From Promerops cafer (Eukaryota; Chordata; Aves; Passeriformes; Nectariniidae), in the NCBI GenBank assembly GCA_013398275.1, contig VZSE01006614.1, positions 434,001-498,000 of the forward strand: a stretch of 64,000 nt of DNA, given 5' to 3'. Position numbers and translations under genes: made by a program. Below are positions 1 to 12,200 of this stretch, piece after piece. Position 1 is the first letter of the stretch; every line of letters starts with the position of its first letter. The notes under the pieces are model-generated. The model did no database searches. It worked only from the letters and a program-made list of their open reading frames with translations, and was not told the origin of the DNA.

Positions 1-1211
1 TGTTTTTCCTAAATCTTGATGTGTATTGATACATTCCTTAGACTTTTGCGCTAGTACTGTGAGCTGACTCTTCAGGAGAAGAGGTTTCAATGGCAAAGGC
101 AGGCATTTTGGCTACTAGTGTTCCTGACATAAAATTCTGGTGTGCTAACCAGGGTGTAATCTTCTTCCCACTTTATTTAGAGAGTTATGCACTGGGAATA
201 TTTCTAACAGATATATTGCATTCAGGCTCCCACAAATGCCAAAGGAAAACATGCAAGTGCAATACAGTAGAGGAGAAATTGGATGCCAAGGTATTTTTTA
301 TGTGAGATCTGGAGCTGACTCAATAACCAAATTGTAGATTTTCCTTCAAAGTACAAGGAAAACTTTGCAATTCCCCATTTCTTTCTGGCTGTGGGGGAAA
401 AATAAAAGTACATCTGGTTCAAATATATTGCAACAGGAATTAACCCACTTACTTTCAACTAAGACAGGAAGCATGGGAGAAGTGGTTTTCAGGGAGCAGA
501 TAAATTAAATGCATTTAGCTTGGCGTGGGCTATTGCATGTCCCTGAGCATGGGGGGCATCTTGCCTGGATGAAGGCAGAGAGGGGAATGGAACAGAGCAC
601 TTCAGGCACCTCATTCCTGGCCAAAGTGGGAGGATCAAGTGACGCCTCCTTACTCTGAAAGCAAACTGAAGAGAGTTTGGGAGGTGGGGTGGGGGGAAAG
701 AAGTACTCTGCAAGAGCAAACTAGGGACTGTCTTTAGCAAAGTCGTGAAAACACCCCTTGTGGTTCTCCTGAGAAACAAAAAGATGTAAAAATATTCCTT
801 GCCTCAGAAGTGTTCCAGTGATCCACATATGGGTGCCAGGAGATCTGTGTACGTACATATACATATACAGATACAGATGGGTATGCACACGCACAGCACA
901 CTAGTGTTTGCATGTCTCAAGTAGGCGCACTGCCGCCTGTTTTAGATGGAGGCACAACACATAATTTGAATCCTCATTTTACTTTTCTGTTAAAAAGTTG
1001 CCAAAATGTGCAAAGCTGTGTATGAAGCTGTTAGCTTGTTAGAGCTTTGTTCTGTGCCACTTTCCTTTTTGGCATTAGTGTGGGATGTTATCTGAGGGGA
1101 CTCTTTGGCGAATGGTGCCAGCAGGCACAGTGTCGTCACCATGCCAAGTGCCAGAACAGTTTTCGCCCCTTTTGTTAATGTGCAAAAGGCTAGCTGGTAT
1201 ATGTTACTAAA
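1..1211. other. Non-coding stretch, no gene recognised
   Basis: A/T-rich unique sequence. Open frames here are short (under 100 codons), overlap on both strands and match no family I recognise. A short region around 850-900 alternates pyrimidine and purine (TACATATACATATACAGATAC-like). No exon, RNA gene or transposon could be supported. Confidence 0.6.
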
Positions 1212-1910
1212 AATCACAGAATTACAGGATGGGTCAGGTTGGAAGAGACCACAGTGGGTCATCTGGTCCCACCTCCCTGCTCAAGCAGGGCCATCCTAGA
1301 GCACATGGCACAAGATTGTGTCCAGGTGGTTCTTGAGTGTCTCCACTGAGGGAGACTCCATACCCTCTCTGGGAAACCCCTTCCAGTGCATGGTCACTCA
1401 CACAGTAAAGTTCTTCCTCATATTCAAGTGGGACTTCTGTGCATCAGTTTCTTTCCATTGCCTCTTGTCCTATCCACACAACTGAGAAGAGCCTGGCTTC
1501 ATCCTCTTGACACTCTCCTTATGCAGATACTTGTAGAAATGGATAAGGTTCTTTATCATTTTGTTTCATCTTGAGGCTGAAAATGCCCAGCTCCCTCAGC
1601 CTTTCCTCATAAGAGAGATGCTCCCATCTGCTGTTGATCTTTGTAGGCAGGGTCATGTACCTTGCTCTGCTGGCAACGCTTTTTGTAATGTGCCCCAGGA
1701 CACCATTGGCCTCCTTGGCCCCCAGGACACACTGTTGGCTCTTGGACAGCTTTTTGTACACCAGGAGCCCGAGGTCCATCTTCACAGAGCTGCTTTCTAG
1801 CAGGTCAGCCTCCAGCCTGTACTGTTGTGTGGGGTTATTCTTCCCCCAGGGCAGGACTTGCATTTGCCTTTGTTGAATTTCAGACCATTCTTCTCTGCCC
1901 ATCTCTCCAG
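1212..1910 (-). mobile_element. CR1 LINE retrotransposon fragment (3' part, antisense)
   Basis: The left edge reads as the reverse complement of a CR1 3' end: a CACAGAATTACAG-type start, then 'GGTTGGAAGAGACC' and 'CATCTGGTCCCACCTCCCTGC'-like text typical of avian CR1 tails. Read on the minus strand, about 1870-1570 gives peptide pieces typical of the C-terminal part of CR1 ORF2, such as NNPTQQYRLEADLLESSS, LSKSQQCVLGAKEANGVLG and EHLSYEERLRELGIFSL. Between the SVASRARY-like piece and EHLSYEERL the usual stretch of roughly 40 residues is missing, so this copy has an internal deletion as well as stops downstream. It is 5'-truncated near 1910, as most CR1 copies are. The open frame at 1947-1519 is a remnant and not a host gene. 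The copy is divergent and immobile. Confidence 0.93.
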
Positions 1911-3847
1911 TGGTATACAGTATATGTCCTGATGTTATTAACTGCATGAGTGATATTGTAGCAGATATTTGTTAGACATCTATCACCCGTCAGACTGCAG
2001 TTGGTGAAAAGCTGCAACCTGCAGTCCCTTCACCTTCCAATAGCCTGTGGATACAGATTATTTCACGTTCCTAATGGGGAGATAGGTAGACTGCTTCAGA
2101 GTAGTAGGCATATGGAGGATGTTTCTTGGCATGTTGAGGGGGCTTTCAGTTCAGCTTTGCTTTCATTTCAGCTCTGGTAGCCTGCCTGATACACATGGTG
2201 GTGGAGGAGGTGTCTGCTGTATACTTTAAAAACCCCTCAAAAGCCCACAAAACTAACAAAGAACAAACACCCAAAGCAAACAACAACAAAAAAAGAATAA
2301 ACAAACAACAAAAAACACCCATCACATCTTTCAGAAGTGGCCACCATTTTCAGAACCTTGGCAGGTGTGTCTGTCTCCGTACTCAGGATCAAAAATACCT
2401 TTGAAAAATTCTTGGGTTCACATATTAAACCCACCACCTCGCTCTACCTACGCGGTCTCTTGTGAGGACAGATATCACAGACCCACGTGCATTAGGGCAA
2501 CAAGCTCCTGGCATGAAACTCCATTAAGTCAGCAGTTGACACATTCTGCATTTGTTTCTGCATTTTGTTTTGCCCTGTGGAGAGCGTGTTACAGCAGTCC
2601 AATTCCAAGCTGACAAAAATACGGATAAACTGTGACAAGGTTTGCGTGGAAGGGAATAGGTCATGCCCTTTTCACCGGTCTTGAGCAGAGGGAAGTGCTC
2701 TTGGGCATGACCGCTCCATGGGTGCCCAGGAATAGTCTGCAACCTAATACACAGGTTTTAAATCTATTAGGAACTGACAAGTTGTTTTATTAGACATAAT
2801 TTTCCCCAGCTTTTCCAACTGCTTTCTTCTGTTCTGTTAACACTATCTTAGTCTCATCTTAGGCACAGGGGCCGAGTCCCACATTAAGAAGATGATATGA
2901 AAAAGGGGGTTTGAAAGCAAAGTGCAACCATAAAGCATTTCTGTTTCTTTTGTACTTCTGAAGCTTCCACTGAAAGTAATATTTTGTACCTAATTTTTTT
3001 TAATGTTCCAGCCTAGTCCCACATGTGGGATTAATTAGACAAGACAAATGGCTATGAGGAAACTCATCTCTTTCTGGGAGGTTGTTTTCTGATGTTGTCA
3101 TCCCATTATTTCCACTTTTCAGTTGCTTGTTTGAATGACTGATGGACTCAATCGCTTCTTATGTTTGATAGGCAAATACAGCACTCCACTTTGCAGTGTG
3201 TGTGTGTATGTGTGCCTCTACAATAAACATTCATTTTTAATTTACTCTGTTTACCTTGAGGGACTGCCAAGAAGTGATTCAGATATTCCAGTGCAAAGGG
3301 TTTTTCTATTGTGATACAGGACAAAGGAATGTTGAGCATATGCTCTTTCTTCAAAGAAAAAAAGAATATTATTTATTTGTGCAGCTACAAGAGGGCTGGT
3401 TTTCCTATGTAAACAGTCACTTGATTTTGTTTGTCACACAGTCTGCTAAATCTTTTATTCCTGTGTTTGAAAGGAAAAGTTTGCTGTGCAATGACAAAGA
3501 ATTTCAGCGCACAGTTCCAGTGTTGCTGCCCTCCACACGCTGTTGCATGGTGAATATTACAGGTTTCATCCATCTCATGCTGCCAGCAGTTTGCTTTGGG
3601 GTAAATGCTTTCCTAAGGGACTAATTCATGAAAAAAGCTCCTTTTGCAGCCCCGTTTGGTCCTGCAGACAGCTGAGTGTTGTACACATCGCTGTTACTTC
3701 AGAAAGCAGTGCTGGCCTGATGGCTGCCGCGTGCACTTGGGAACAGGCTGTCTGTCTAGCTGGTAATGTGGCTCACTGGACCTGCAGTGGCACTTGAGAA
3801 AGAGATACAGATTTAGAAACAGTTCTATAGCAAAATTGGTCTGAATC
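1911..3847. other. Non-coding stretch with an A-rich low-complexity tract
   Basis: No gene is recognisable. The main landmark is an A-rich, C-containing low-complexity tract at about 2228-2322 (AAACAAAC/CAACAA-like units). It has no clear retrotransposon body beside it and may be a decayed simple repeat or poly-A remnant. A short TG run lies at about 3197-3214. Confidence 0.55.
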
Positions 3848-3891
3848 TGGATGGATGGATGGATGGATGGATGGATGGATGGATGGATGGA
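3848..3891 (+). repeat. (TGGA)11 tetranucleotide microsatellite
   Basis: An uninterrupted array of 11 copies of TGGA (44 bp). Read on the opposite strand it makes an open frame of repeated Ile-His-Pro-Ser, which is an artefact of the repeat and not a protein. It is likely length-polymorphic between individuals. Confidence 0.97.
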
Positions 3892-6800
3892 AGAGAGATT
3901 AGACAAAGAAGTCACCTGCCATACTGGTGACAGTAGCCCTGTGTTAACTTAATGTGGAGTCTCTTTGGTGGCTCAGACCCAAGTACGTCTTTCTATCTTG
4001 GGCTGGTTCTGAACTTTTTCCTTCGAAATTTGTTTTGGAGTGGGTTACTCCATGCAGTTTGATGGTTTGGGGGTGGGTTTTTTGAGTGACAGGGATTCAA
4101 GGGGCTTGAGTTCGTGTGTCAGAAGAGCTTTTTCAGGGTGTTGCATTACGCCCTGGGATGCAGAGGGATTTTGTGCCATCTGCGTGGTATCACTGATGTC
4201 TGATGCCAATATTTACTGTGAAGAGAGAGGCTTGGCTGATGTTACATCTACTGCTTGTATGGCAGAGACTGACAAAGGCATTGCATTGACTGAAAGGCCA
4301 CTCAAGATCTAACAGAGCAGCAAAACTTCATAATAAAATCATCTGATTAAAGACTTTCCCGATTACTTACTATCATACAGTGGCAATAAAAATAACACAT
4401 AAATTGGAAAACAAAGTCAGCACCACAACCTGTCCCATTAAAGTTTCTGGGATTGCAGTGTTCATGGACTTTACTCTGAAGTTTAAATATGGGTTGACGA
4501 TGATTTATGCTTATGTGGTACAGCACTGTCTTCACACTCCAGCCTGCTTTTTCTCCTTTTCCTATGATTTATTGTCCCAGGAGGTGATATAACAGATTAG
4601 AGATGGTTAGCCAGGCTTCAGAAAGGATATCTCAGTGTATAGGATAATAGTTTTTTGAAAATAGATTAATTTCACCTTTATCTGGTTAAGCTCTATAAAA
4701 CCTTTATTTGAATGGTGCATAGAGTTTTTATGAACTGTCCCTGAGCATCTATTAAAAAACATCATTATGATTTGTTCAGCACGATTAAGGAAGACGCTTT
4801 TTCAGAAAATTAAAAAAAAAATCCTGTAAGGCCACAGCAGTCACAATTTAACATGTAACAAACAATGCAATGGATGGAGAGGGATGATGACATGTCTTTT
4901 CTTTTAGATTTATTGAACAAAATTTCTATATGGAGTCTCCGTTCTGGTAGGCATTGGAACAGAAGCTCAAGAATACAGATAATTTTGAAGGGAAGATTCT
5001 AAAATGTGTGTAAGTTGAAGACATGGTAGTTATGTCCCAGCCTAAGAGAACTGAGACTGAACTGCAAAAATCCAGCAGTCCAGTTTTGGTCTCTTTTTGT
5101 CATATCCTGAGATTCTGTAAAGCTGCGGTTCACAACTGTGATTTTGTTTGGGGACAGACTGCAATTTAGAGTCATGTTAAGTAAATATTCCTTGGAGCAT
5201 TTGCTTGGTAACAGTTGTCCTTAAGCTGGGAGGAAGATACCAGACAAATACAAGGTGCAATTTTGATTTCTTCATATAAACTAGGAGTAAGTAAAATAAT
5301 GACTAAATTAATAAGGAAGCAATGACTTCTGCATTTTGGTTGTAAGATTCCTATAGGTTATTAATTCTGCCAAATATCAGCACACCCATAACACAGATTT
5401 CAAGTCTGTTCTGTACCAATAGGCAAGTAATTTATTGCCATTGCTATTATGGTTTCCTAGAGTTCAGTTAATCCCCTTTCTTTTTCTTTTAAGGTAGCGA
5501 ATTACTGTAGATACAGGTAAAATAGAAACCTTTTTGTAAATGCTGTATCTTGGAAAGTACCTTACAAAATTTTTCTTTGAAGGTTGTGTATCCATCTTGT
5601 TCATCCTTCTATTTTAATGTTACTCTATTTTACTCTAATACTGGCTTTAACAATACTTGGGTATTTCTATAGGTTGCACTGTTAGAGACATGGTCAGCTA
5701 AGGTAAAAACTGAGGTCAGATTTGTAGTATTTTAATTGCTCCTGTCTGACACTGTTTCCTTGATGGTGGATGGAGAAAAGTTTAAAGCTTGATATTGTAA
5801 GTGTGTGAGAAAATCCCCAATGCAGTGTGTTTGCTGCTGAAAGATATCAAGCACAGTTCTTTGGGCAAGACTAACTCTGCTGCTTGGAAGTAAAATGCTC
5901 TAGCTTTTGTTTGTTTGTACTTGCGTAGGAAATCACTTTTTGTTCTAGTTCTATGAGATACCAAGTAAAAAGCCCTTAGTTTGCTGTGTTGAAAAGTAAA
6001 CTGACAGAACCACAGCTAGCTCAAAATATTTGCCATTTAAAAGGCATGTGACAACAAATAGACCATAGTGATGAGCTGAGTGTTACAGCCATGTGTGGAG
6101 AATGGGAAAACAGACAAAATAAAAAAGCTGAGAACTAGGCAGTGCATATTTGCAGCGGGGAAATTTCCTTGCGTGTATTTGCAGATTTGTGTGTGTTTTC
6201 CACATGCCTGTGCAAGATGGTTTCAGTGTTGGCCACTTCAGAGACCCAGTATTGAGACACCAATTCTGAATTTGTGGGCTTCACGCACCCATGCCTTTGC
6301 ATTTGCCATTGCCTTACCATTCTGAGAACAGAATACTGAGGCCTTAAGAGTATAATATGTGTGTGAAAGAGGAATATAATATGCGAGTGTGGCCTGTGTG
6401 GCATTGCCTTGTCAGAGGTCTGTGCCATGAGCTGACTTTGCCAAGCCTTGCACCAGTAGCAAGAATTTGCTCCCCTGACCCTATCCCACAGCTCTCCCTT
6501 CCTTCGCCCACTGTTCTAGAATCTCCAGGGCTTGCAAGAGCCGAATCTTACTTCTTCTCTTTCTGAAGTCCCTGTTGGGAGGAGGGACGTCCTTGGTGCA
6601 TTGGGCAGAGGTGGGAGGAACACACATAGTCCTTCCTTTGATCTCACAGCATTGGTAAGAAGACTGAAGCAGCCAGGGAGCAGCAGATCCCAGTGGCCCT
6701 ACAGCTGGTAGGTGGTTGGGGCTGCTCGGAGCCAGAGCTGGGCAGGAGCTTTGTACACAGCGCTACAAGTCTTGCTGCATGTGGAGCAGGCATCAGGTAA

Positions 6801-7129
6801 AAGCTGAATTCTGCTTGACTTGGAAACAATAAAAAATAATAAGAAAAACGTGCAGATAACTCATGTCATTAGAAGTTAATTAGAGAAATGTGAGTAATAT
6901 TACACCCACAGCTCTGGATGCAAAATGATACTAAAGCAGCTGTTTCACTCAGGGGACACATAGACGAGGACTAAGAACTGCTTAGTTAGGGAGAAATAAC
7001 AGTAAGTTTAATATAAATTGCTACCAAAAATAAATTTATTGCAAATGTTTATTTTGCTTGATTGCCTTTGATATGTGCGTACTTTTTAGGGAACGGAGAA
7101 GGAGTTGTCTGCAAGGAATTAGGCAAGTG
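3892..7129. other. Non-coding stretch, no gene recognised
   Basis: A/T-rich unique DNA. The open frames are short and lack any domain I know. I see no transposon ends, RNA genes or CpG cluster. Confidence 0.55.
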
Positions 7130-8105
7130 ACATAGTGAGGGAATTAGCCTCTGTTAGATCCCAGCCCTAATGGCTCCAGCTCCCTCTCGGTAGAAGCCCT
7201 CGCCCCACATCTGGCTGCCAACTCTGTCTCTGCTTTTCATTAGTGCTCCAGCCTAAGTTGCTAGAAAGAGCGAGTGTGTAATGCATCCTCTGCCTCTCCT
7301 CGGGACAGAGCAGGGTTTAATCCAAACGTGAAAAACATTTATGGCCTGAAACTGCATTTTTTTTCCTCTTCTTTCTTTTTTGAGCAATCTATCTTTCCAG
7401 AGGTGTGTTGTGCAAAGGGAAAACCGAAAGGTGGGCGGCTAACAAGCGTGCAGGGAAAGTCGGAGCAAGTAGAGACGCGACGTACGAGGCACTGCTTTCA
7501 TTTTCCCCTGTTTTTGCAGCGCTTGGCTGGCCCTGCCCTGGGTGAGAGACAGATTTGTTGACTCTGCAGCATGGGAAAGAGCCGACAACAGATTTACTAC
7601 AGAGATGACTTAGCAGCCCCCTCTAAGTGTTATGAAAAGAGTTTAAAATGTTTATATTGGCCCCTCCGATGTACAATAAATTGTTATCCGAAACAATTGA
7701 GAATAAAGAAGGGAAAAGTCATAATTGCCTCTCAGGAAATGCAGGGGCTGTTTCGGCGCGCAGGAGCGAGAGGGCGTTGGGTTTCATTGACTTGGTCTGG
7801 CTGGAAAGCAGCCTGCCCCACAGGAAGGCCGCGCATTCCTGTCCTCTCGGTGAACCTGCCTGAAAGGAATACAGGAGTTATTGGGTAATCAAGGCTTGTC
7901 AGCACCTTGGTTATGCAGCGTGGTTCAATCCGATAATGTGAATGGAACCTGTAATAGTGCTGATGAAAAGCACGCCAGTTTGAAAGGGGCCTTGAATGAT
8001 TTTTTTGTTCATTTTCTGTTTACATGTAACGTGTTATTGATGTCGTTGCCTTCTAATGTGCCTGCTTGTTTCATAGAAAAACTGGGAATTATTCATTATT
8101 TTTAA

Positions 8106-8157
8106 AGAAGAGGGAGAGAGAAAGAGAGAGGGAGAGGAAGGAGGAGTGAAAGAAAGA
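8106..8157 (+). repeat. Purine-rich (GA)n-like tract
   Basis: About 50 bp of almost pure A/G, composed of GAGAGA, GGGAGA and GAAAGAA units. It is low-complexity DNA inside the candidate regulatory block and could act as a GAGA-type or nucleosome-affecting sequence, but that is not shown by the sequence. Confidence 0.85.
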
Positions 8158-8269
8158 ACCCTGTTACGTGAAGAAAATTGCATTCGAATGCTGCGACTGA
8201 AACATATTGATTTTCTGGCACAGACTTTTTAGATTAAAAATGCCAATACTAAATCCTTTCATGACCTAT

Positions 8270-8286
8270 AGTTCATATGAAGTTCA
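8270..8286 (+). promoter_or_regulatory. Perfect DR5 retinoic acid response element (candidate)
   Basis: Two identical half-sites, AGTTCA at 8270-8275 and AGTTCA at 8281-8286, are separated by the five bases TATGA. Both fit the RGKTCA half-site consensus bound by RAR/RXR heterodimers, and the 5-bp direct-repeat spacing is the classical RARE layout. A further half-site in the opposite orientation (TGACCT, 8262-8267) lies just upstream and a CACGTG E-box (8285-8290) overlaps the end. The site is about 46 kb upstream of the RARB P2 promoter, which has its own DR5. Function is inferred from motif and position only. Confidence 0.5.
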
Positions 8287-9250
8287 CGTGTCATTTACTA
8301 TTATTCTGGAAAAAGCAGAATCTTTAATGAAAACATAGTTTGAAGGAATGTCCTGCCATCCCGGCATTTGCATGCAATTGTAATAAGACTTGATTAAGAG
8401 CTAAACATGCTACCGAGGCGGAGGTTTAGGGTGTTTTTTGCAAATTGAAGTCCATATATCTTTTTTAATTGCTTGCTTGTCTTTGCCCTCATCTCGAGCT
8501 TTATATCTCATTTCTTTTCCTTTGTTTTTCTTTATTTTGCTCATTCTTTATATTACTGTAGGAGGCCAAAGAAACTCATTTTTCCCACTGCTAAGCACTA
8601 GGATCTTGCTTCAGATTTTATGGCATTCAGGGGATCAATGAGTCAAAATGCTATTTTGATCTGCAGTACAGCAAACATTTCTCGTATAAATTCCCAGAGA
8701 TGACCCTGACTTTTCCAACTGTTTTTACCCCTTCTTAATAGAGACTTTAAAGGTACTGATGCCATGCTAGCGTCAGATTGGAAAATTTAAGGCCAAATCC
8801 GTGGCCCAGGTGATTTCAAACTGCTGGCTATTTCCTGCTGTTAACAGGGCTAAATTTCACTTACAATTTCTTTCAAGAGGCCTTCCTATTTGTGAGGGGA
8901 AGGCATTGCATTAGGAAGCTGCTGCGTGTCTGCTGGCTTCAGCAAGAGCGGGTGAGGAACATGTTCATCTCACTGTGCTGCCCTGGCATTTTGGCTCATG
9001 CAGGCTGGTCCACATTATACTTAAGGCTTCTGGGTGGGAATGTGCCTTCACAGAGGGGTTCTTTTGCATTTTATCCTAAAACCACACAACCCCGTATCAC
9101 CCGTGGCTGTAGTCGTTGGAATGAGCGCATATTTATGGATGATATGGCTTCAGCATGGTATGGGTCTGACTCAGGAAAGCAATCGAGCCCTTCCTTATTT
9201 AAAAAGGGGCAGAGGAAATCTGCGTGATAAACGTATTTACTTTTCCACAG

Positions 9251-12200
9251 GTTTGTTTGCCAGCGGCACTGGCAGGAAGCGGCTGTTGGAATTCAGGCGG
9301 CCAGCTGCTTTGCTGGGGAGGCAGCGGGAAGGGCCTCGGCGGCCCGGGCCCTGGCAGCGGTGTCCTCTGGGAGAGCTGCCTCGCCCCAGCCTCCGGCACA
9401 GCCTGTGGAGAGATGGCCCTGCTGAGGACGGGGAAACTGGCCTCTTGGCTGTGGGTCACTCACTCTAGCAGGGAGACCTTCTCCCTGTGCAGGGAAGGGG
9501 CACCACCCAGTGCCCTGGGAGTGGGCAGGGCTCTTTGGGCACCGCAACTTCCAGGGCTGAATTTAGAGAGAACTTAATGCCTTGAAGGCTTCAGTTTCTC
9601 TTTTAAAATAGAACATCTTATGCCAACATCTTATGCCTAGGCAAGATCAGTATGTGTCCCTTTGTGAGCACTCTGTGTCTCTAAACATATATAATTGTCT
9701 TTATGTAGTTGAAACTGTGATCTCTTTCCTGGTACCACCTGTGCCATCCTGCCTCAGGGAGAGCATGGCTGCCTTGGCACGCCTCATTGTGGGCAGACTC
9801 CTCTTCTGTTTGCAGTCAGCACCGTGCTGGCGACCCATGGCAGCAGCAGGACAGTGCCTGCCTGGCATGAGGTGTGGCTGGTGGGACATGGGACTGGCCT
9901 TTATTGGGTGGCACATTCTGATCTGGAGTGCCATGGTGGCCGCCAGGCCTCTGAGCTGTCCTGGCTGCAGTTTGCATGGGCAGCCCTCACCCCTGAGTAC
10001 AGCCCACGCTTTCTCTGCCTTCAGTCAAAGCATGCCGTGCTACCTGTCACTGTTGCTTCCATCTCCCTCTTCCATTTGTTCTCTTGGGGAGGACCAAGAA
10101 TGAAGGAGTGCCCCACTTGATCAGTTTATGCCCTTTGAATACACCCAGTAATACAGCAAGGTTTTTCTTGGCAGGACTCCAGTGGTTGCCATAACTCCTG
10201 AGTGATCAGATGTCCTCAGTGTGCACCACTTTCCATTTTGGCATTGTGCTTTGGAAGCTGTCAGATCGGGGTAGCTTACTGGCTGTAGCGCCGATGGAGG
10301 GGCAGAGTACAGCCCAGGATGTAAAGCATGAATTGAGGCTCATCAGCATCTTGCCTCTGAGGCTCTGTCCTGCTTCAGACAAAACTTTACAGTGACTTGG
10401 TTAGATACACAGCTCTCATGTCTCCTTTCTGTTCCTGTAGCAAACGTGTGGGTGAATGTGAGAGTCGTAGGGAACAATGCGAGGCCAAAATGAGATGGGA
10501 GAGTAGCTGCCTTTCTCAGCCACTTGTTACACAGCTCTGCTGGACACCTGTGGTGCAAGTTTATCACAGAGGTTTGAATTCTTCTCATGATATATACAGA
10601 TTTTTGGTGCTTGTTTATCAAAAAGAAAGTTATTTATTCAACAATGGATGTCATACAAAATATTTACTTTCTCTCCCAAAACACACAGAGCTGGATGCAT
10701 TGTTCCCTTTTTGGTGGCACCACAGCAGCTCCCCCCAGTCAGAAACTCCGGAATAAAAACAAACAGGTCAGCTCACTTTTGATAGGAATTAGGAAGATCA
10801 TTTAAACCAGAGCTGAGGTTCCTTGCATTCAGCACACCTTTCACTACTACAGCTCTTGTGCTATGAAGTAAAATACGAACACAGGGTTGGAAAAGCAAGC
10901 TTCTGCCTTACCTCGGTTACGATGTCCTTATTTGCCTGAGTATATTTAATGATTTGGAGCCAAAGCAAAATTTTATTTTGAATTTGTAGTGAATAATGTG
11001 TACATTTTCTCTTACTTGTGTGAAGTCTCATGAAAGGTGCTGGCATGGCAACTAGAGACTGAAGTCTATGTAGGTGCAGGGCAGGCAGCAGGAGTGCACC
11101 TTGGGCAGCAGAGATTTGCCTATGAGCCTCCAGCTGGACCTGCTCAATTACTTCTAGAAACTGCACAAGGAGCTACACTCAATAGCCAGTCTTAATATTT
11201 GGCCTCCATGGGGAGAAAAAAAAAAAGGAAAGTGATGTAAATAGGCCTCTACAAAAAGCTGTAGAACAAGTGGAAAAGGGAATTTCCAGTGCACAGGTTT
11301 GCAGATCTAGCTAATAAGCCCCTTAGGAAATTAATTAAGTTAATAGTAGTTATTTTGGAAAAATCACAGAAAATAATAGAGAACTAATAGGTAAGAGCAG
11401 CTACTCTGGTAGCGGTGAGCATTGAGTTATTAAATGTAATTTCTGTTCCTGGGAAGAAAAACATCCAGGCAATAAACACTGAAAAATATTTCAAGGATAA
11501 CAGAATTTATGCAGAAAGCAACATGGTTTTATAAATACAAGGCAGCCCGTGTGAAGTTTGGGCATGACATACATCGGTTCTTTGTACAGGTGATGCCTGA
11601 GAGCCCTCAATCTTCTTTCTCCTTTGCACCAGGCTGGTGGCAGGCATCTTCAGGAATCCCAGTGGTCTGAAGTGTGGAACCTGCCTGTAAAAAAAACAAT
11701 CACTTTCTTTAGCATGTAGTTGCTTTTAATACTTGGCAGAGCACTAATTTTGAAAAATGCTAAACTGTGCTCGCAAGCATTTGAGATTGCTTCTTGGTCT
11801 GGGGCCAGAGAGTTACCAAATGCCCCTTTTGTGGGGCTGTGCAGAGACATTGCGTCTGGAGGAGACAAACAGACTCTGCCCTTTGTTATCGCTCAGCCCA
11901 AAGCTGAAAGCACCAGTAAGGTCTGGACATGTTATGGAAATTTTACCCAAACTGTTAAAAGTGGTTGGAGAGAGTCTGAAGAACATACAAGGAATCCAGA
12001 TTAATCAGAGAGCTAGAAAGGAAGAGCACTATTTAAAAAACGTAAGTAGGATGTAATACACCAGGAAAATACTGGAAATTTTCACGATGGAAAGATAACA
12101 TAACCAGTAATAATGGAATAATAATACTTTAGTAGACACTGGTTTATAAGCATAGCATCCCCTTCTCCATAAATAGGGCATGTTAAACTGAAGTATAGAG

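Larger units (their letters stand above)
7130..9250. promoter_or_regulatory. Candidate distal regulatory block (conserved-element-like)
   Basis: This stretch differs from its flanks. It has scattered CpGs (a cluster at about 7430-7495), no repeats apart from a short purine run, and a high density of transcription-factor-like words. Examples are a DR5 retinoic acid response element (8270-8286), a CACGTG E-box overlapping its downstream edge (8285-8290), an ATTTGCAT POU octamer (8366-8373), and homeodomain-like TAATAAGA/GATTAAG just after. Open frames are short and unrelated to known proteins. Inference: an enhancer or cluster of conserved non-coding elements about 46 kb upstream of the RARB P2 promoter. 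Conservation was not tested, so the boundaries are approximate. Confidence 0.4.

Noticed and set aside
1519..1947. 142-codon minus-strand open frame as a host gene
   Set aside because: Its peptide is the C-terminal part of CR1 ORF2 with an internal deletion, so it is a transposon remnant.
3694..3915. Ile-His-Pro-Ser repeat protein on the minus strand
   Set aside because: It is a translation of the (TGGA)11 microsatellite.
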